From: Sedimentimonas flavescens
GTDB taxonomy: Bacteria > Pseudomonadota > Alphaproteobacteria > Rhodobacterales > Rhodobacteraceae
Assembly (NCBI RefSeq): GCF_019264375.1
Contig: NZ_JAHVAI010000003.1
Span: 1 to 64,000 of the forward strand
DNA: 64,000 nucleotides
Reading direction: 5' to 3'
The notes under the pieces are model-generated. The model saw nothing but the letters and a program-made list of their open reading frames with translations. It searched no databases and was not told the DNA's origin. Each line of letters begins with the position of its first letter. Positions within the stretch are counted from its first letter, which is position 1. Shown here piece by piece: positions 9,118-16,561 of this stretch. The position numbers were made by a program, and so were the translations under genes.

Positions 9118-9813
9118 TCATGTCGCCTCCACCCCCTTCTCGGTCAGGATAAGGTCGAGAGGGATGTCGTGGGGCTGTGGGAAAATGGTTGCAAGCTGCG
9201 CCGCCGCGAAACCGATGCCGATGACAAAGGGTTTCGGGCGCAGCGCCGCCAATGTCCGGTCGAAATAGCCCCCGCCATAGCCGAGGCGGTAGCCATCCGA
9301 CGTCCAGCCGACGAGGGGGGCAAGCGCGATGTGGGGCGTGACGGCGGGCGCCTCCGGGGGTGGGACGGGAATGTTCCAGACGCCGCGCGCCATGCGGGTC
9401 TCGGGTGTCCAGCGACGGAAGGTGAGCGGGGCTGACCTGGTTTCGACCAGTGGCAGGGCGACGGTCACTCCGGCCATGTGAAGTTCGGCCATAAGCGGGC
9501 GCAGGTCTGGCTCGCCTTTGATCGGCCAGTAGGCGGAGAAGACCAAACCGCGCGCCCCGTCGAAGCGGTCTTTCAATAGCTGTCGCAAATACCCGGCCAG
9601 GGTCTCGTCGATCACCTCGCGCTCAGTGCTCGACAGCGCCAGACGCGCGTTGCGCAGGCGCGTGCGTTCGGCCTTGCGCCAGCGCGCCACATCGCGTGCC
9701 TGTTCGGGATCGACTGCCAGCGGATCGAAATAGTCGGGCGCGATCTCGGCAGCGTAGCAGGGGGGTGAGGAAAAACCGCTTCGGCAGCGGAAGTTCTTGA
9801 ATTCGTCACTCAT
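9118..9813 (-). CDS. 5-formyltetrahydrofolate cyclo-ligase
   Basis: The enzyme converts 5-formyl-THF to 5,10-methenyl-THF with ATP. The 231-residue product has the family signature GYGGGYFDR near the C-terminus, the substrate-loop region FSAYWPIKGEPDLRPLM, and basic RKAERTRLRNAR near the N-terminus. The frame is open to 9993, but the ATG at 9813 with AAGGTG upstream gives the expected length, and an upstream short frame stops at exactly this point (ATGA overlap). It has about 25 more N-terminal residues than typical members, starting MSDEFKNFRCRSGF. It is a housekeeping salvage gene sitting alone among accessory genes. Confidence 0.93.
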   Translation of the reverse strand: MSDEFKNFRCRSGFSSPPCYAAEIAPDYFDPLAVDPEQARDVARWRKAERTRLRNARLALSSTEREVIDETLAGYLRQLLKDRFDGARGLVFSAYWPIKGEPDLRPLMAELHMAGVTVALPLVETRSAPLTFRRWTPETRMARGVWNIPVPPPEAPAVTPHIALAPLVGWTSDGYRLGYGGGYFDRTLAALRPKPFVIGIGFAAAQLATIFPQPHDIPLDLILTEKGVEAT

Positions 9814-9944
9814 GACTTCACCTTGAAACCGTTCCGAACCAAGCCCTTCAGGACATGCCGGGCCTGCGCGACCGTAATGGCCAGATGTGTGGCGACGGGC
9901 GGAACATCCGTTGGATCGCCAGCAGCCCGATCGATTGAGAGCAC
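9810..9944 (-). CDS. Short upstream ORF overlapping the folate cyclo-ligase start
   Basis: A 44-codon frame from a GTG at 9944 stops at 9810 with an ATGA overlap onto the cyclo-ligase start. Its end reads THLAITVAQARHVLKGLVRN, which has the pattern of a helix-turn-helix recognition pair. There is no good ribosome site at the GTG, and the frame closes just upstream at about 9979. It may be the last part of a decayed winged-helix regulator or a leader ORF that couples translation to the next gene. Its reality is uncertain. Confidence 0.35.
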   Translation of the reverse strand: MLSIDRAAGDPTDVPPVATHLAITVAQARHVLKGLVRNGFKVKS

Positions 9945-10015
9945 CGGGGTTTCGAGGCTCGGATCGCGTTAACGGCAAAGGGGGCGTCGTCAACCGATGA
10001 CCTAGGCCACGTGCA

Positions 10016-10360
10016 TCAGGTGTCTCGCTTGTCAGAGTCCCCGATCACCTCCACTGCCTTCAGCGCATGTGCCCAGGATGCACCAGCGCGCATTTCAGCG
10101 GCAACCCAGATCGCCTCCATGATCTGTTCGCCCGAGGCGCCCGCGCGCCGGGCGGCCTTGACATGGCCCTCAATGCACCACGGGCATTGGGTCGCATGCG
10201 CGACCGCCACGGCGATCAGCTGTTTGGTGCATGCATCCAGCGCGCCTTCGGCAAACACCGCTTTCGAGAAGGCGCGAAAGCTGTCTTCGATATCCGGTGC
10301 CAGGGCATGGCGCCGGTCGACAAGGTCTCTGGTCGCTTTGGGAAGATGTAGCTCAGCCAT
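10016..10360 (-). CDS. Carboxymuconolactone decarboxylase / AhpD-like protein
   Basis: A 114-residue all-helical AhpD-type protein. It has the redox CPWC pair followed by IEGH (TQCPWCIEGHVKAARRAGAS), the arrangement of the AhpD core where the two Cys and the His work in peroxide reduction. The frame is open 7 codons further upstream, but the ATG at 10360 overlaps the stop of the preceding 59-codon gene (ATGGCTGA) and has GGAG upstream. It is read divergently from the NsrR-like regulator, so a part in nitrosative or oxidative stress is likely. The physiological reductant is unknown. Confidence 0.88.
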   Translation of the reverse strand: MAELHLPKATRDLVDRRHALAPDIEDSFRAFSKAVFAEGALDACTKQLIAVAVAHATQCPWCIEGHVKAARRAGASGEQIMEAIWVAAEMRAGASWAHALKAVEVIGDSDKRDT

Positions 10361-10532
10361 GGGTGGCACTCCGCGTTTCAAATTGTGGGCATAACACTTG
10401 TCTGAATTCTGGCGCGTGGTCGTCGTGACCCGCCCGCATCGCTACGATCGCCACGTCCTGCCGCATTCGCGCCGTGATCTCGGCGCTCAGTCGCGGGAGG
10501 GCTGAGATGATCAGTGGATCGGCGGATGACAT
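10353..10532 (-). CDS. 59-residue conserved-looking small protein upstream of the AhpD-like gene
   Basis: An ATG at 10532 opens a 59-codon frame that stops inside the start of the AhpD-like gene with an 8-base overlap, a classic translational-coupling arrangement. The protein starts MSSADPLIISALPRLSAEIT, includes QDVAIVAMRAGHDDHAPEFR with closely spaced His and Asp residues, and has one Cys. It is too short for most gene finders. It lies immediately downstream of a palindromic NsrR-like site, so it would be the first gene of the NsrR-controlled transcript. No family is recognised; metal or heme binding through the His/Asp cluster is a guess. The upstream ribosome site is weak. Confidence 0.55.
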   Translation of the reverse strand: MSSADPLIISALPRLSAEITARMRQDVAIVAMRAGHDDHAPEFRQVLCPQFETRSATHG

Positions 10533-10576
10533 GGCGTTCTCAAGATTTTGAGTTCGACTCTCATGCTATCTCTGCT

Positions 10577-10601
10577 AAATATGCATTGCAAATACCAATT
10601 T
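10577..10601. promoter_or_regulatory. NsrR-like palindromic operator
   Basis: An AT-rich imperfect inverted repeat centred on 10589 can be read as 12-1-12 or 11-3-11 (8 of 11 arm positions paired). The left arm AAATATGCATT resembles the NsrR half-site AAGATGCATTT. It lies 18 bases upstream of the regulator gene and 45 bases upstream of the divergent 59-codon gene, so it could control both directions. The regulator next to it has the NsrR cysteine pattern, which makes an autoregulatory site likely. Confidence 0.6.
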
Positions 10602-10618
10602 AAAAAGTGCGGGACAGC

Positions 10619-11035
10619 ATGAACCTCACATCCTTCACCGATTATGGGCTCCGCATGCTGATGCGGATGGCGAGTGCCCCCGATCAGGCATTCTCGACCG
10701 CGGATATGGCCGAGGAGTTCAAGCTGTCCCGCAACCATCTGGCAAAGATCATGCAGCGGCTCGCACAGGGCGGCATCGTCGAGACCCGGCGCGGCGTGAA
10801 TGGTGGCGCGGTCTTGCGGTCCAGCCCCGCCGAGATCCGGCTTGGCGACATCGTGCGACTGCTCGAACAGGGGCAAGCGCTGGTCGAGTGCCTCGGGCCG
10901 ACAGGAGGAGACTGCACGATTGAGGGCTGTTGCCGTCTCAAGTTCAGGCTTCGGCAGGCGGAGGCCAGGTTCATCGCGGATCTGAACCGATCGACTCTTG
11001 CCGATATAGCCCTTCCACAACAGGCGGTCGCGTGA
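10619..11035 (+). CDS. nsrR: Rrf2-family transcriptional regulator, NsrR-like
   Basis: A 138-residue Rrf2 protein starting MNLTSFTDYGLRMLMRMA, the standard opening of this family, with the helix-turn-helix at about residues 27-52 (FSTADMAEEFKLSRNHLAKI). Three cysteine positions, C91, C99 and C104/C105, have the spacing expected for an NsrR [4Fe-4S] cluster that senses nitric oxide. ATG 10607 is also in frame but 10619 matches the family start. It is divergent from the 59-codon and AhpD-like genes across an NsrR-like palindrome. The NsrR name follows from the cysteines and site and has not been tested; IscR is excluded by the spacing. Confidence 0.82.
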   Translation: MNLTSFTDYGLRMLMRMASAPDQAFSTADMAEEFKLSRNHLAKIMQRLAQGGIVETRRGVNGGAVLRSSPAEIRLGDIVRLLEQGQALVECLGPTGGDCTIEGCCRLKFRLRQAEARFIADLNRSTLADIALPQQAVA

Positions 11036-11436
11036 TGGGAAAAGGTGGGGCAAGCTTATCGCAGGGCCGTCTGTTTCCGATGCCCTCTATGCTGACAAGC
11101 CCGCCTCTTGGTGGACGGAACGGCCTGACGGGGTCGCGCTTGGTGAGTTCCCGAACAGAGCTTCCGCCTCGCACGCCCTGTTCACATGCCATTTGCGGGG
11201 AACTGCAGCCGGGCCCCGCTGTGATGCCCGCTTGGGCGGGTCACTCGTCCGGTGGCGCGATCAATCGCTTGGTCCGCCATCTCCGGGTTCCTGATTGTTT
11301 GCTGGTTTGCGGGGATCGGACACAGCAAGAAAAGCCGACTTCTTTACGCTCACGAGCGTCTGTAGTGACGATGCAATTGATACCGCAACACGCGTTAATC
11401 CACTGAAACACCTGCTTCAAACGAGAGGAATACCTG
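11036..11436. other. Intergenic region carrying the likely HTHP promoter
   Basis: 401 bases without a supported gene. A perfect 6-2-6 inverted repeat ACGCTC-AC-GAGCGT at 11346-11359 lies 78 bases upstream of the heme protein gene and is a candidate operator. AT-richer sequence follows it (about 11370-11400), where the promoter should be. Nothing else is recognisable. Confidence 0.45.
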
Positions 11437-11670
11437 ATGACCACTTGGCTCCCGACACTCAAGACGGCGACACCCGAAGAGGGCTATAACCTTGCGGTCA
11501 AGCTTGCACGAGTTGCCGTGAAACTCACTCAACCCGATCCCGCCGTGCGGGACCGGTTGCGCCCGGAATACGCCGAAGACTCTGGTGCCTTGATCGCGGT
11601 CAGTCAGGTGGTCGCTACGCATTTCGCCACGGTTGCAGCGGCGAATGATTATTGGCGGGACAGGACATGA
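11437..11670 (+). CDS. Hexameric tyrosine-coordinated heme protein (HTHP)
   Basis: A 77-residue protein matching from memory the HTHP described structurally from Silicibacter pomeroyi: TWLPTLKTATPEEGYNLAVK at the start, then the heme-binding Tyr45 in RPEYAED, then IAVSQVVATHF and AAANDYWRD at the end. HTHP is a ring of six small helical subunits, each with a heme bound by tyrosine, and has peroxidase and catalase-like activity. GAGAGGA precedes the ATG at a good distance. It stands alone, near the NsrR-like and AhpD-like genes, consistent with a peroxide or NO stress cluster. The match in length and motif order is close to complete. Confidence 0.93.
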   Translation: MTTWLPTLKTATPEEGYNLAVKLARVAVKLTQPDPAVRDRLRPEYAEDSGALIAVSQVVATHFATVAAANDYWRDRT

Positions 11671-12312
11671 GTGAGGTTGAGCGAAGCGCCCATCAGTTCA
11701 TCGTCGAGGCGTGAGCGCGGGGCAGGGTGTCTGAGCCGTCCGCCGAACGGCGGACAGTGACGCAAACTATCATCCACTACCTGCGGCTCTCCGAAAGCGA
11801 GACGATCGAATGTCACCACCCCACGCTGTCTGTCGGGGCGGGCTGCCGCCTGCCGTCGATCGCGCGGTCGTCGTTCGACTATGCACCGCGGGTGGGATCG
11901 AGATGGACCCGGCGCGACCCATCGCGGACAGCCGCCCGCCGTGGCCTCCTTCAAATAGATCGAAGCTGGCCGGCAGGGGCCGTAGCTCACTTCAATCAAC
12001 CCGGAAACGGATCGCAAATCGAATAGGAACTCACTGCTCGACGATACCGATACGTGACGGGTTCCGTCCGCGGCAGGGTGGGGTGGCCGTGGCGCGGGCA
12101 ACATAGCCGCAGGTGTTCATGCGGCGGTATGTGCGTTCGGCATGGCGGCTGAGGCCTGGAAAGGGCGATATGCCCGGGCGGTCTCGGCGACGGATATGGC
12201 TCGGAGGCACGATGGCTTATTAGGGCGCAGGCGAAATCATTCTTGTGAATGAAACACTTCTTGGGTTTAGTTGACCGATAGGGGCTAAAGCGCAGCAAGC
12301 GGGGGACGTATC
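11671..12312. other. Gap with no supported gene
   Basis: 642 bases between HTHP and the membrane protein pair. Overlapping open frames are present on both strands (the longest, minus strand 12104-11649, has no recognisable motif or ribosome site). The final 80 bases are AT-richer and probably hold the promoter for the gene at 12313. The rest looks like decayed sequence. Confidence 0.5.
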
Positions 12313-12696
12313 GTGTCAGAGAACATTCCGGGTCTTGATCACCTACCCTCATATGTCACAGGCCCCGGTGAGACGGATGTCTTGCTGGTCGGGGCGATCA
12401 TATTGCTGCCGCTCATCTTTCTCGCCTTCGGTGCGTTCTTTCTGTCTTTGCATTCCATTCCGGACCGCATGGCGCACAAGGTCAATCACAACCAGCTCCA
12501 ATTGATCGGGTTACTGACTCTGCTCGCACTGCTGACGCATAACAACGTGCTGTGGCTGCTTGCACTGATCGTTGCGGCGCTGAACCCGCCCGATATGTTG
12601 ACGCCCCTGAGATCCATGGCGCGGTCACTGGCGCGCATGTCACGCAGGCCCGATCCGATCCGTTCGACCGATGACGAGGTGCGCGACGATGCTTGA
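12313..12696 (+). CDS. Small inner-membrane protein, DUF3302-like
   Basis: A 127-residue protein with two predicted membrane helices (about residues 23-45 and 61-89) joined by a short basic loop, SLHSIPDRMAHKVNHNQLQL. The loop and its position resemble the E. coli YiaW/YibI family (DUF3302: a helix, then HDIP..AKKRNHPH, then a helix). The C-terminal 35 residues are polar and Arg-rich. Its stop overlaps the start of the HlyD-type gene by 8 bases, just as yiaW-yiaV and yibI-yibH are paired. The family call is by pattern and should be checked. Confidence 0.72.
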   Translation: MSENIPGLDHLPSYVTGPGETDVLLVGAIILLPLIFLAFGAFFLSLHSIPDRMAHKVNHNQLQLIGLLTLLALLTHNNVLWLLALIVAALNPPDMLTPLRSMARSLARMSRRPDPIRSTDDEVRDDA

Positions 12697-13897
12697 ACTC
12701 CTTTTCAGTGCCTGCGTCACCATCCTGCCCGACTACCTGTACCGCTCGCGCGTGCAGGGCAAACGGATTGGCCATGAGATCACGCTCTACTCAGTCTGGT
12801 TCGAGTTGCGCTGGGGGATTGCGGGCTGCGCGATCCTGACGACCGCGCTCATCACCCTGATCTTCTTCTATCACCCCGAGACGACGAATGTGACGTCGTT
12901 CTTCCGGACGGTAACGATCCTGCCGCAAACGGGTGGCCGCGTCGATGAGGTCCTGGTGCGCAACGGGGATGTGGTCGAGGCGGGGCAACCGTTGATCCGG
13001 CTGGAAAGCGATGCTCAGAAAGCGGCCCTGGCCACGGCGCAGAGCCGTCTGGCCGAAGTGGATGCCGCGCTCGCCGTTGGTGCGTCGCGTCTTGCCGCCG
13101 CAGAGGGCGCGCTCGAGCAGGCGCAGGGCGGGCTGCGCAATGCCGAACAGGAACTGGAACTGCGCCAGGATCTTGCGCGGCGCAACTCCTCGGTCGTGTC
13201 CGAGCGGGATCTGGAGGCGCTTGAGAACGCGCTCACGTCGGCCCGTGGAGCCGTGAATGCCGCCGAAGCGAACCGCGCGGCTGTCGAGGCCGAGCTTACC
13301 CAGGTCTTGCCGGCGCAGCGCGCTGCGGCGACGGCCGCGATCGAGCAGGCGCAGGTCGCGCTGGATCAGACCGAGATCGTCGCGGGTGTCGCGGGGCGGG
13401 TGGAGCAATTCGCGCTACAGGTCGGTGACTACGTCAGCCCGGTCCTGCGGCCCGCGGGTATTCTGGTGCCCAGCAATGAGGGCCGGGTCGCCGTGTTCCA
13501 GGCCGGATTCAACCAGCTTGCCGGTCAGGTGCTGCACGAGGGTATGGTGGTCGAGATGACCTGCCTCAGCAAACCCTTCGCAATCATTCCGATGCGCATC
13601 ACCGGTATCCAGCCGCAAGTTGCGGCCGGGCAATTCCGGCCGACCGATCAGCTTGTGGATCTGGCGCAGCTGCGCCAGCCGGGGCTGATCACGGTCAAGA
13701 TGGAGCCGATCTGGCCGGAAATGGCCGAGGGCGTCCTGCCGGGTTCGGCCTGTGCCGCGATGGCCTATACCACCGCGCCGCACGACAGTGGCGTCTTCAT
13801 GCATATCGTCGAGACGGTTGGCGTGGTTCACGCGGCGATGCTGCGCATCCGGGCGCTTGTGCTGCCGGTTCAGGCGCTCGTGTTCTCGGGGCATTGA
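12689..13897 (+). CDS. HlyD-family membrane fusion protein (YiaV/YibH-like)
   Basis: A 402-residue periplasmic adaptor with one N-terminal membrane helix (about residues 35-55), a biotinyl-lipoyl half-motif (GGRVDEVLVRNGDVVEAGQP), a long alpha-helical hairpin rich in Ala/Glu/Gln (about 105-220), the second lipoyl half (IVAGVAGRVEQFALQVGDYV), and a beta-barrel end. The ATG at 12689 overlaps the upstream gene's stop. There is no MFS or ABC partner next to it, only the small membrane protein, as in the E. coli yia/yib pairs whose function is still poorly defined. The exported substrate is unknown. Confidence 0.88.
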   Translation: MLELLFSACVTILPDYLYRSRVQGKRIGHEITLYSVWFELRWGIAGCAILTTALITLIFFYHPETTNVTSFFRTVTILPQTGGRVDEVLVRNGDVVEAGQPLIRLESDAQKAALATAQSRLAEVDAALAVGASRLAAAEGALEQAQGGLRNAEQELELRQDLARRNSSVVSERDLEALENALTSARGAVNAAEANRAAVEAELTQVLPAQRAAATAAIEQAQVALDQTEIVAGVAGRVEQFALQVGDYVSPVLRPAGILVPSNEGRVAVFQAGFNQLAGQVLHEGMVVEMTCLSKPFAIIPMRITGIQPQVAAGQFRPTDQLVDLAQLRQPGLITVKMEPIWPEMAEGVLPGSACAAMAYTTAPHDSGVFMHIVETVGVVHAAMLRIRALVLPVQALVFSGH

Positions 13898-13905
13898 TTG
13901 ACAGG

Positions 13906-13926
13906 CGGGCCGAACCGGCCCGCCGT
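13906..13926. terminator. Bidirectional hairpin between hlyD-like gene and glpR
   Basis: GGCGGGCCG and CGGCCCGCC form a perfect 9-bp stem with a 3-base loop between two convergent genes. A short T-run (gttt) follows on the plus strand. The location supports a shared terminator. Confidence 0.65.
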
Positions 13927-13935
13927 TTCGCGCCT

Positions 13936-14697
13936 TTACGGGGTAGTGACCACCTTGGTGCCCCATCCTTCGCAGGCTGCGGCCAGGTCCGGGGCGAGGA
14001 TGCGGTCGGTGAAGAACACGTCCACATCGGCCAGCGAGGCAATCCGCGCGGGCGCGCTGCGGGAAAATTTGGTGTGATCCGCCACAAGGAAGGTCTTGCG
14101 TGACTGGCGCAGGATCGTCTGACTGACGCTGACCTCCTGAATGTCGAAGTCGAGCAGGTCGCCATCGCGATCCAGCGCCGAGCAGCCGATGACCGCGAGG
14201 TCGAACTTGAACTGCCGGATCGTCTCGGCCGCGAGGTTGCCGATCAGCCCGCCATCGGCGCGGCGCAGATGCCCGCCGGTGACGATGATCTCGCAGGACG
14301 AATTGGCCACCAGAATATTCGCCACGTTCATGTTGTTCGTCACCACCAGCAGGTTCTCGTGGTGCAGCAGTTCTTGCGCGACTGCTTCGGTCGAGGTGCC
14401 GATGTTGAGAAACAGTGAGATCCCGTTCGGAATGCGCGCAGCACAGGCGCGGGCAATGGCCTGCTTGGCCTCGGGGTTGAGCGAGCGGCGCTCCTCATAG
14501 CCGATATTCGTCGTACCCGAGGGCAGCACGGCGCCGCCGTGAACACGCTCCAGCCGTCCGGCTTCGGCCAGATCGGTCAGGTCACGGCGAATGGTTTGCA
14601 GCGTCACGCCGAAATGCGCCGCCAGCCCCTCGACCGTCACCTTGCCTTCGCGGCGCGCGATGTCGAGGATTTCCGGGTGCCGGAAGGTTTGAGACAT
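13936..14697 (-). CDS. glpR: DeoR/GlpR-family repressor of the glycerol operon
   Basis: The 253-residue protein has the DeoR helix-turn-helix at the N-terminus (RREGKVTVEGLAAHFGVTLQ, then TIRRDLTDLAEAGRL and VHGGAVLP) and the sugar-phosphate sensor domain with LFLNIGTSTEAVA, VTNNMNVANIL and ADHTKFSRSAPARIA. The frame extends to 14826, but the ATG at 14697 with GGGAG upstream matches the family start. It is divergent from glpD, the standard position for GlpR, which represses glycerol genes and is released by glycerol-3-phosphate. Phased CGA boxes in front of glpD are its likely targets. Confidence 0.92.
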   Translation of the reverse strand: MSQTFRHPEILDIARREGKVTVEGLAAHFGVTLQTIRRDLTDLAEAGRLERVHGGAVLPSGTTNIGYEERRSLNPEAKQAIARACAARIPNGISLFLNIGTSTEAVAQELLHHENLLVVTNNMNVANILVANSSCEIIVTGGHLRRADGGLIGNLAAETIRQFKFDLAVIGCSALDRDGDLLDFDIQEVSVSQTILRQSRKTFLVADHTKFSRSAPARIASLADVDVFFTDRILAPDLAAACEGWGTKVVTTP

Positions 14698-14864
14698 GGC
14701 TCCCGTGCCTTTCCAATTGGGTCGGGTTTGCGGCGCTTTCCTAACGTCATGAGTCGGGGAATGAGCGGAAAAAGCAACCCCAAAGGCTTCGGCGAAGTGA
14801 TGCGCGCGGAAAAGCGCACCCGGCATTTTCTCTAACTGCTTGAGATCTGGCGGAAAGATTAAAA

Positions 14865-14914
14865 GCGAAAAAATACGAACATAAAGTACTTGCGAGAATA
14901 TGCGATGTTAGCGA
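14865..14914. promoter_or_regulatory. Candidate GlpR operator with phased CGA boxes upstream of glpD
   Basis: Five CGA trinucleotides, mostly within GCGA, start at 14866, 14876, 14893, 14903 and 14912. The spacings of 10, 17, 10 and 9 put most of them on one face of the helix. The stretch is AT-rich and ends 36 bases before the glpD start. DeoR-family repressors bind short repeated half-sites, so this is the likely GlpR operator overlapping the promoter. Confidence 0.5.
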
Positions 14915-14949
14915 TAAACATGCAGCAACGCGGCTAAGGGGGGAATCGC

Positions 14950-16548
14950 GTGTCGCATCCGCAAGACATCGAGATAACGGACCTGTTCATCATCGGTGGT
15001 GGCATCAATGGGTGTGGCATCGCGCGGGATGCGGCGGGCCGTGGGCTGAGCGTCGCTTTGGCCGAGATGAACGACCTTGCCAGCGCAACCTCCTCGGCTT
15101 CGACCAAGCTTTTCCACGGCGGTCTGCGCTATCTGGAGTATTTCGAGTTTCGGCTGGTGCGCGAGGCGCTGATCGAGCGCGAAGTACTGTTGAAGGCGAT
15201 GCCGCATATCAGCTGGCCTATGCGTTTTGTTCTGCCTTATCATAGAGATATGCGGTTTGAGTCGGATACGCCGACCTCGAAACTGCTTGGGCTGTTCATG
15301 CCCTGGATGAAAGGGCGTCGGCCCGCTTGGCTGATCCGCCTGGGTCTCTTTCTTTATGACCACCTCGGCGGGCGGAAAATACTGCCGGGAACGGCGACGC
15401 TGGAACTGGCGGGCGCGCCCGAAGGGGCGCCTTTGCAGGAACGTTTCGCAAAGGCTTATGAATATTCGGATTGCTGGGTCGAGGACTCGCGTCTAGTGGT
15501 GCTGAATGCCCGCGATGCGGCGGCGCGCGGTGCGCGGATCATGACGCGCACCAAGGTGCTCAGCGCGCAGTTCGAAGATGGCCTGTGGCGCATCAAAACG
15601 CGCAATAGCGAAAATGGCGAGCAGGCGACGCATCATGCGCGGATGCTGGTCAATGCCGGTGGGCCGTGGGTCGGCGACATTATCCACTCGACCGTGCACA
15701 GCTCCTCGCGCGAGGGGATCCGGCTGGTGCGCGGCAGCCATATCGTCACGCGCAGGCTTTACGATCATGACAAGTGCTATTTCTTTCAGGGGACGGACGG
15801 GCGGATCATCTTTGCCATCCCCTACGAGAACGACTTCACCCTGATCGGGACGACCGATGCCGACCACCCGGATGCCGCGCAAAAGCCCGAGTGCACGCCG
15901 CAAGAGCAAGACTACCTGCTGAACTTCGCTAACCAGTATTTCAAGCGCCAACTGACCCGCGATGATATCGTCTGGACCTACTCGGGCGTGCGGCCGCTTT
16001 ATAACGACGGCGCGAGCAGCGCGACTGCGGCGACCCGCGATTACACGCTGAAGGTCGATACTAGCAGCGGCGGCCCGCTTCTGAATATCTTCGGCGGCAA
16101 GATCACGACCTATCGGCGTCTGGCGGAAAGCGCGCTCGAGAAGATCGGAGCGCAGATCCCGGTAGCCAAAGGGCCCTGGACGGCGGGTGTTCCCCTGCCC
16201 GGTGGCGATTTCCCGGTGGACGGCGTTGCGGCCCTGACGTCAGAACTGCGCGCCCGCTACCCGTTCCTGACCGATTTCTGGGCGCGCCGCTTGGTGCGCG
16301 CCTATGGCACCGAAGCGGCCGTGATGCTGGGCGATGCGCAAAGCGCAGCCGACCTTGGGCGCGATTTCGGCGCAACCCTGACTGAGAAAGAGATTGCCTG
16401 GCTGATGGCCCGCGAATTCGCCCGCACCGCAGAGGATGTGGTGTGGCGGCGCAACAAGCTGGGCCTGCGTCTTGGTGAGGAACAGATCGCTGTCCTGGAT
16501 GGCTGGATGGCTCAGTGCCGCTACAGCGCGTCGTCGGCCGCGGAATGA
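14950..16548 (+). CDS. glpD: Glycerol-3-phosphate dehydrogenase (aerobic, FAD)
   Basis: The 532-residue flavoprotein oxidises glycerol-3-phosphate to dihydroxyacetone phosphate and passes electrons to quinone at the inner membrane. It has the FAD fold DLFIIGGGINGCGIARDAAG, the signature SSASTKLFHGGLRYLE, and GGKITTYRRLAESAL near the C-terminus. It begins at a GTG with GGGGGAA upstream; no ATG fits. It is the first gene of the glycerol operon, with glpS following 13 bases later. Confidence 0.97.
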   Translation: MSHPQDIEITDLFIIGGGINGCGIARDAAGRGLSVALAEMNDLASATSSASTKLFHGGLRYLEYFEFRLVREALIEREVLLKAMPHISWPMRFVLPYHRDMRFESDTPTSKLLGLFMPWMKGRRPAWLIRLGLFLYDHLGGRKILPGTATLELAGAPEGAPLQERFAKAYEYSDCWVEDSRLVVLNARDAAARGARIMTRTKVLSAQFEDGLWRIKTRNSENGEQATHHARMLVNAGGPWVGDIIHSTVHSSSREGIRLVRGSHIVTRRLYDHDKCYFFQGTDGRIIFAIPYENDFTLIGTTDADHPDAAQKPECTPQEQDYLLNFANQYFKRQLTRDDIVWTYSGVRPLYNDGASSATAATRDYTLKVDTSSGGPLLNIFGGKITTYRRLAESALEKIGAQIPVAKGPWTAGVPLPGGDFPVDGVAALTSELRARYPFLTDFWARRLVRAYGTEAAVMLGDAQSAADLGRDFGATLTEKEIAWLMAREFARTAEDVVWRRNKLGLRLGEEQIAVLDGWMAQCRYSASSAAE

Positions 16549-16561
16549 GGAGGAGAACCGG

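Noticed and set aside
11370-11400. FNR-type box in the HTHP promoter region
   Set aside because: TTGATACCGCAACA keeps only the left half of the TTGAT-N4-ATCAA consensus.
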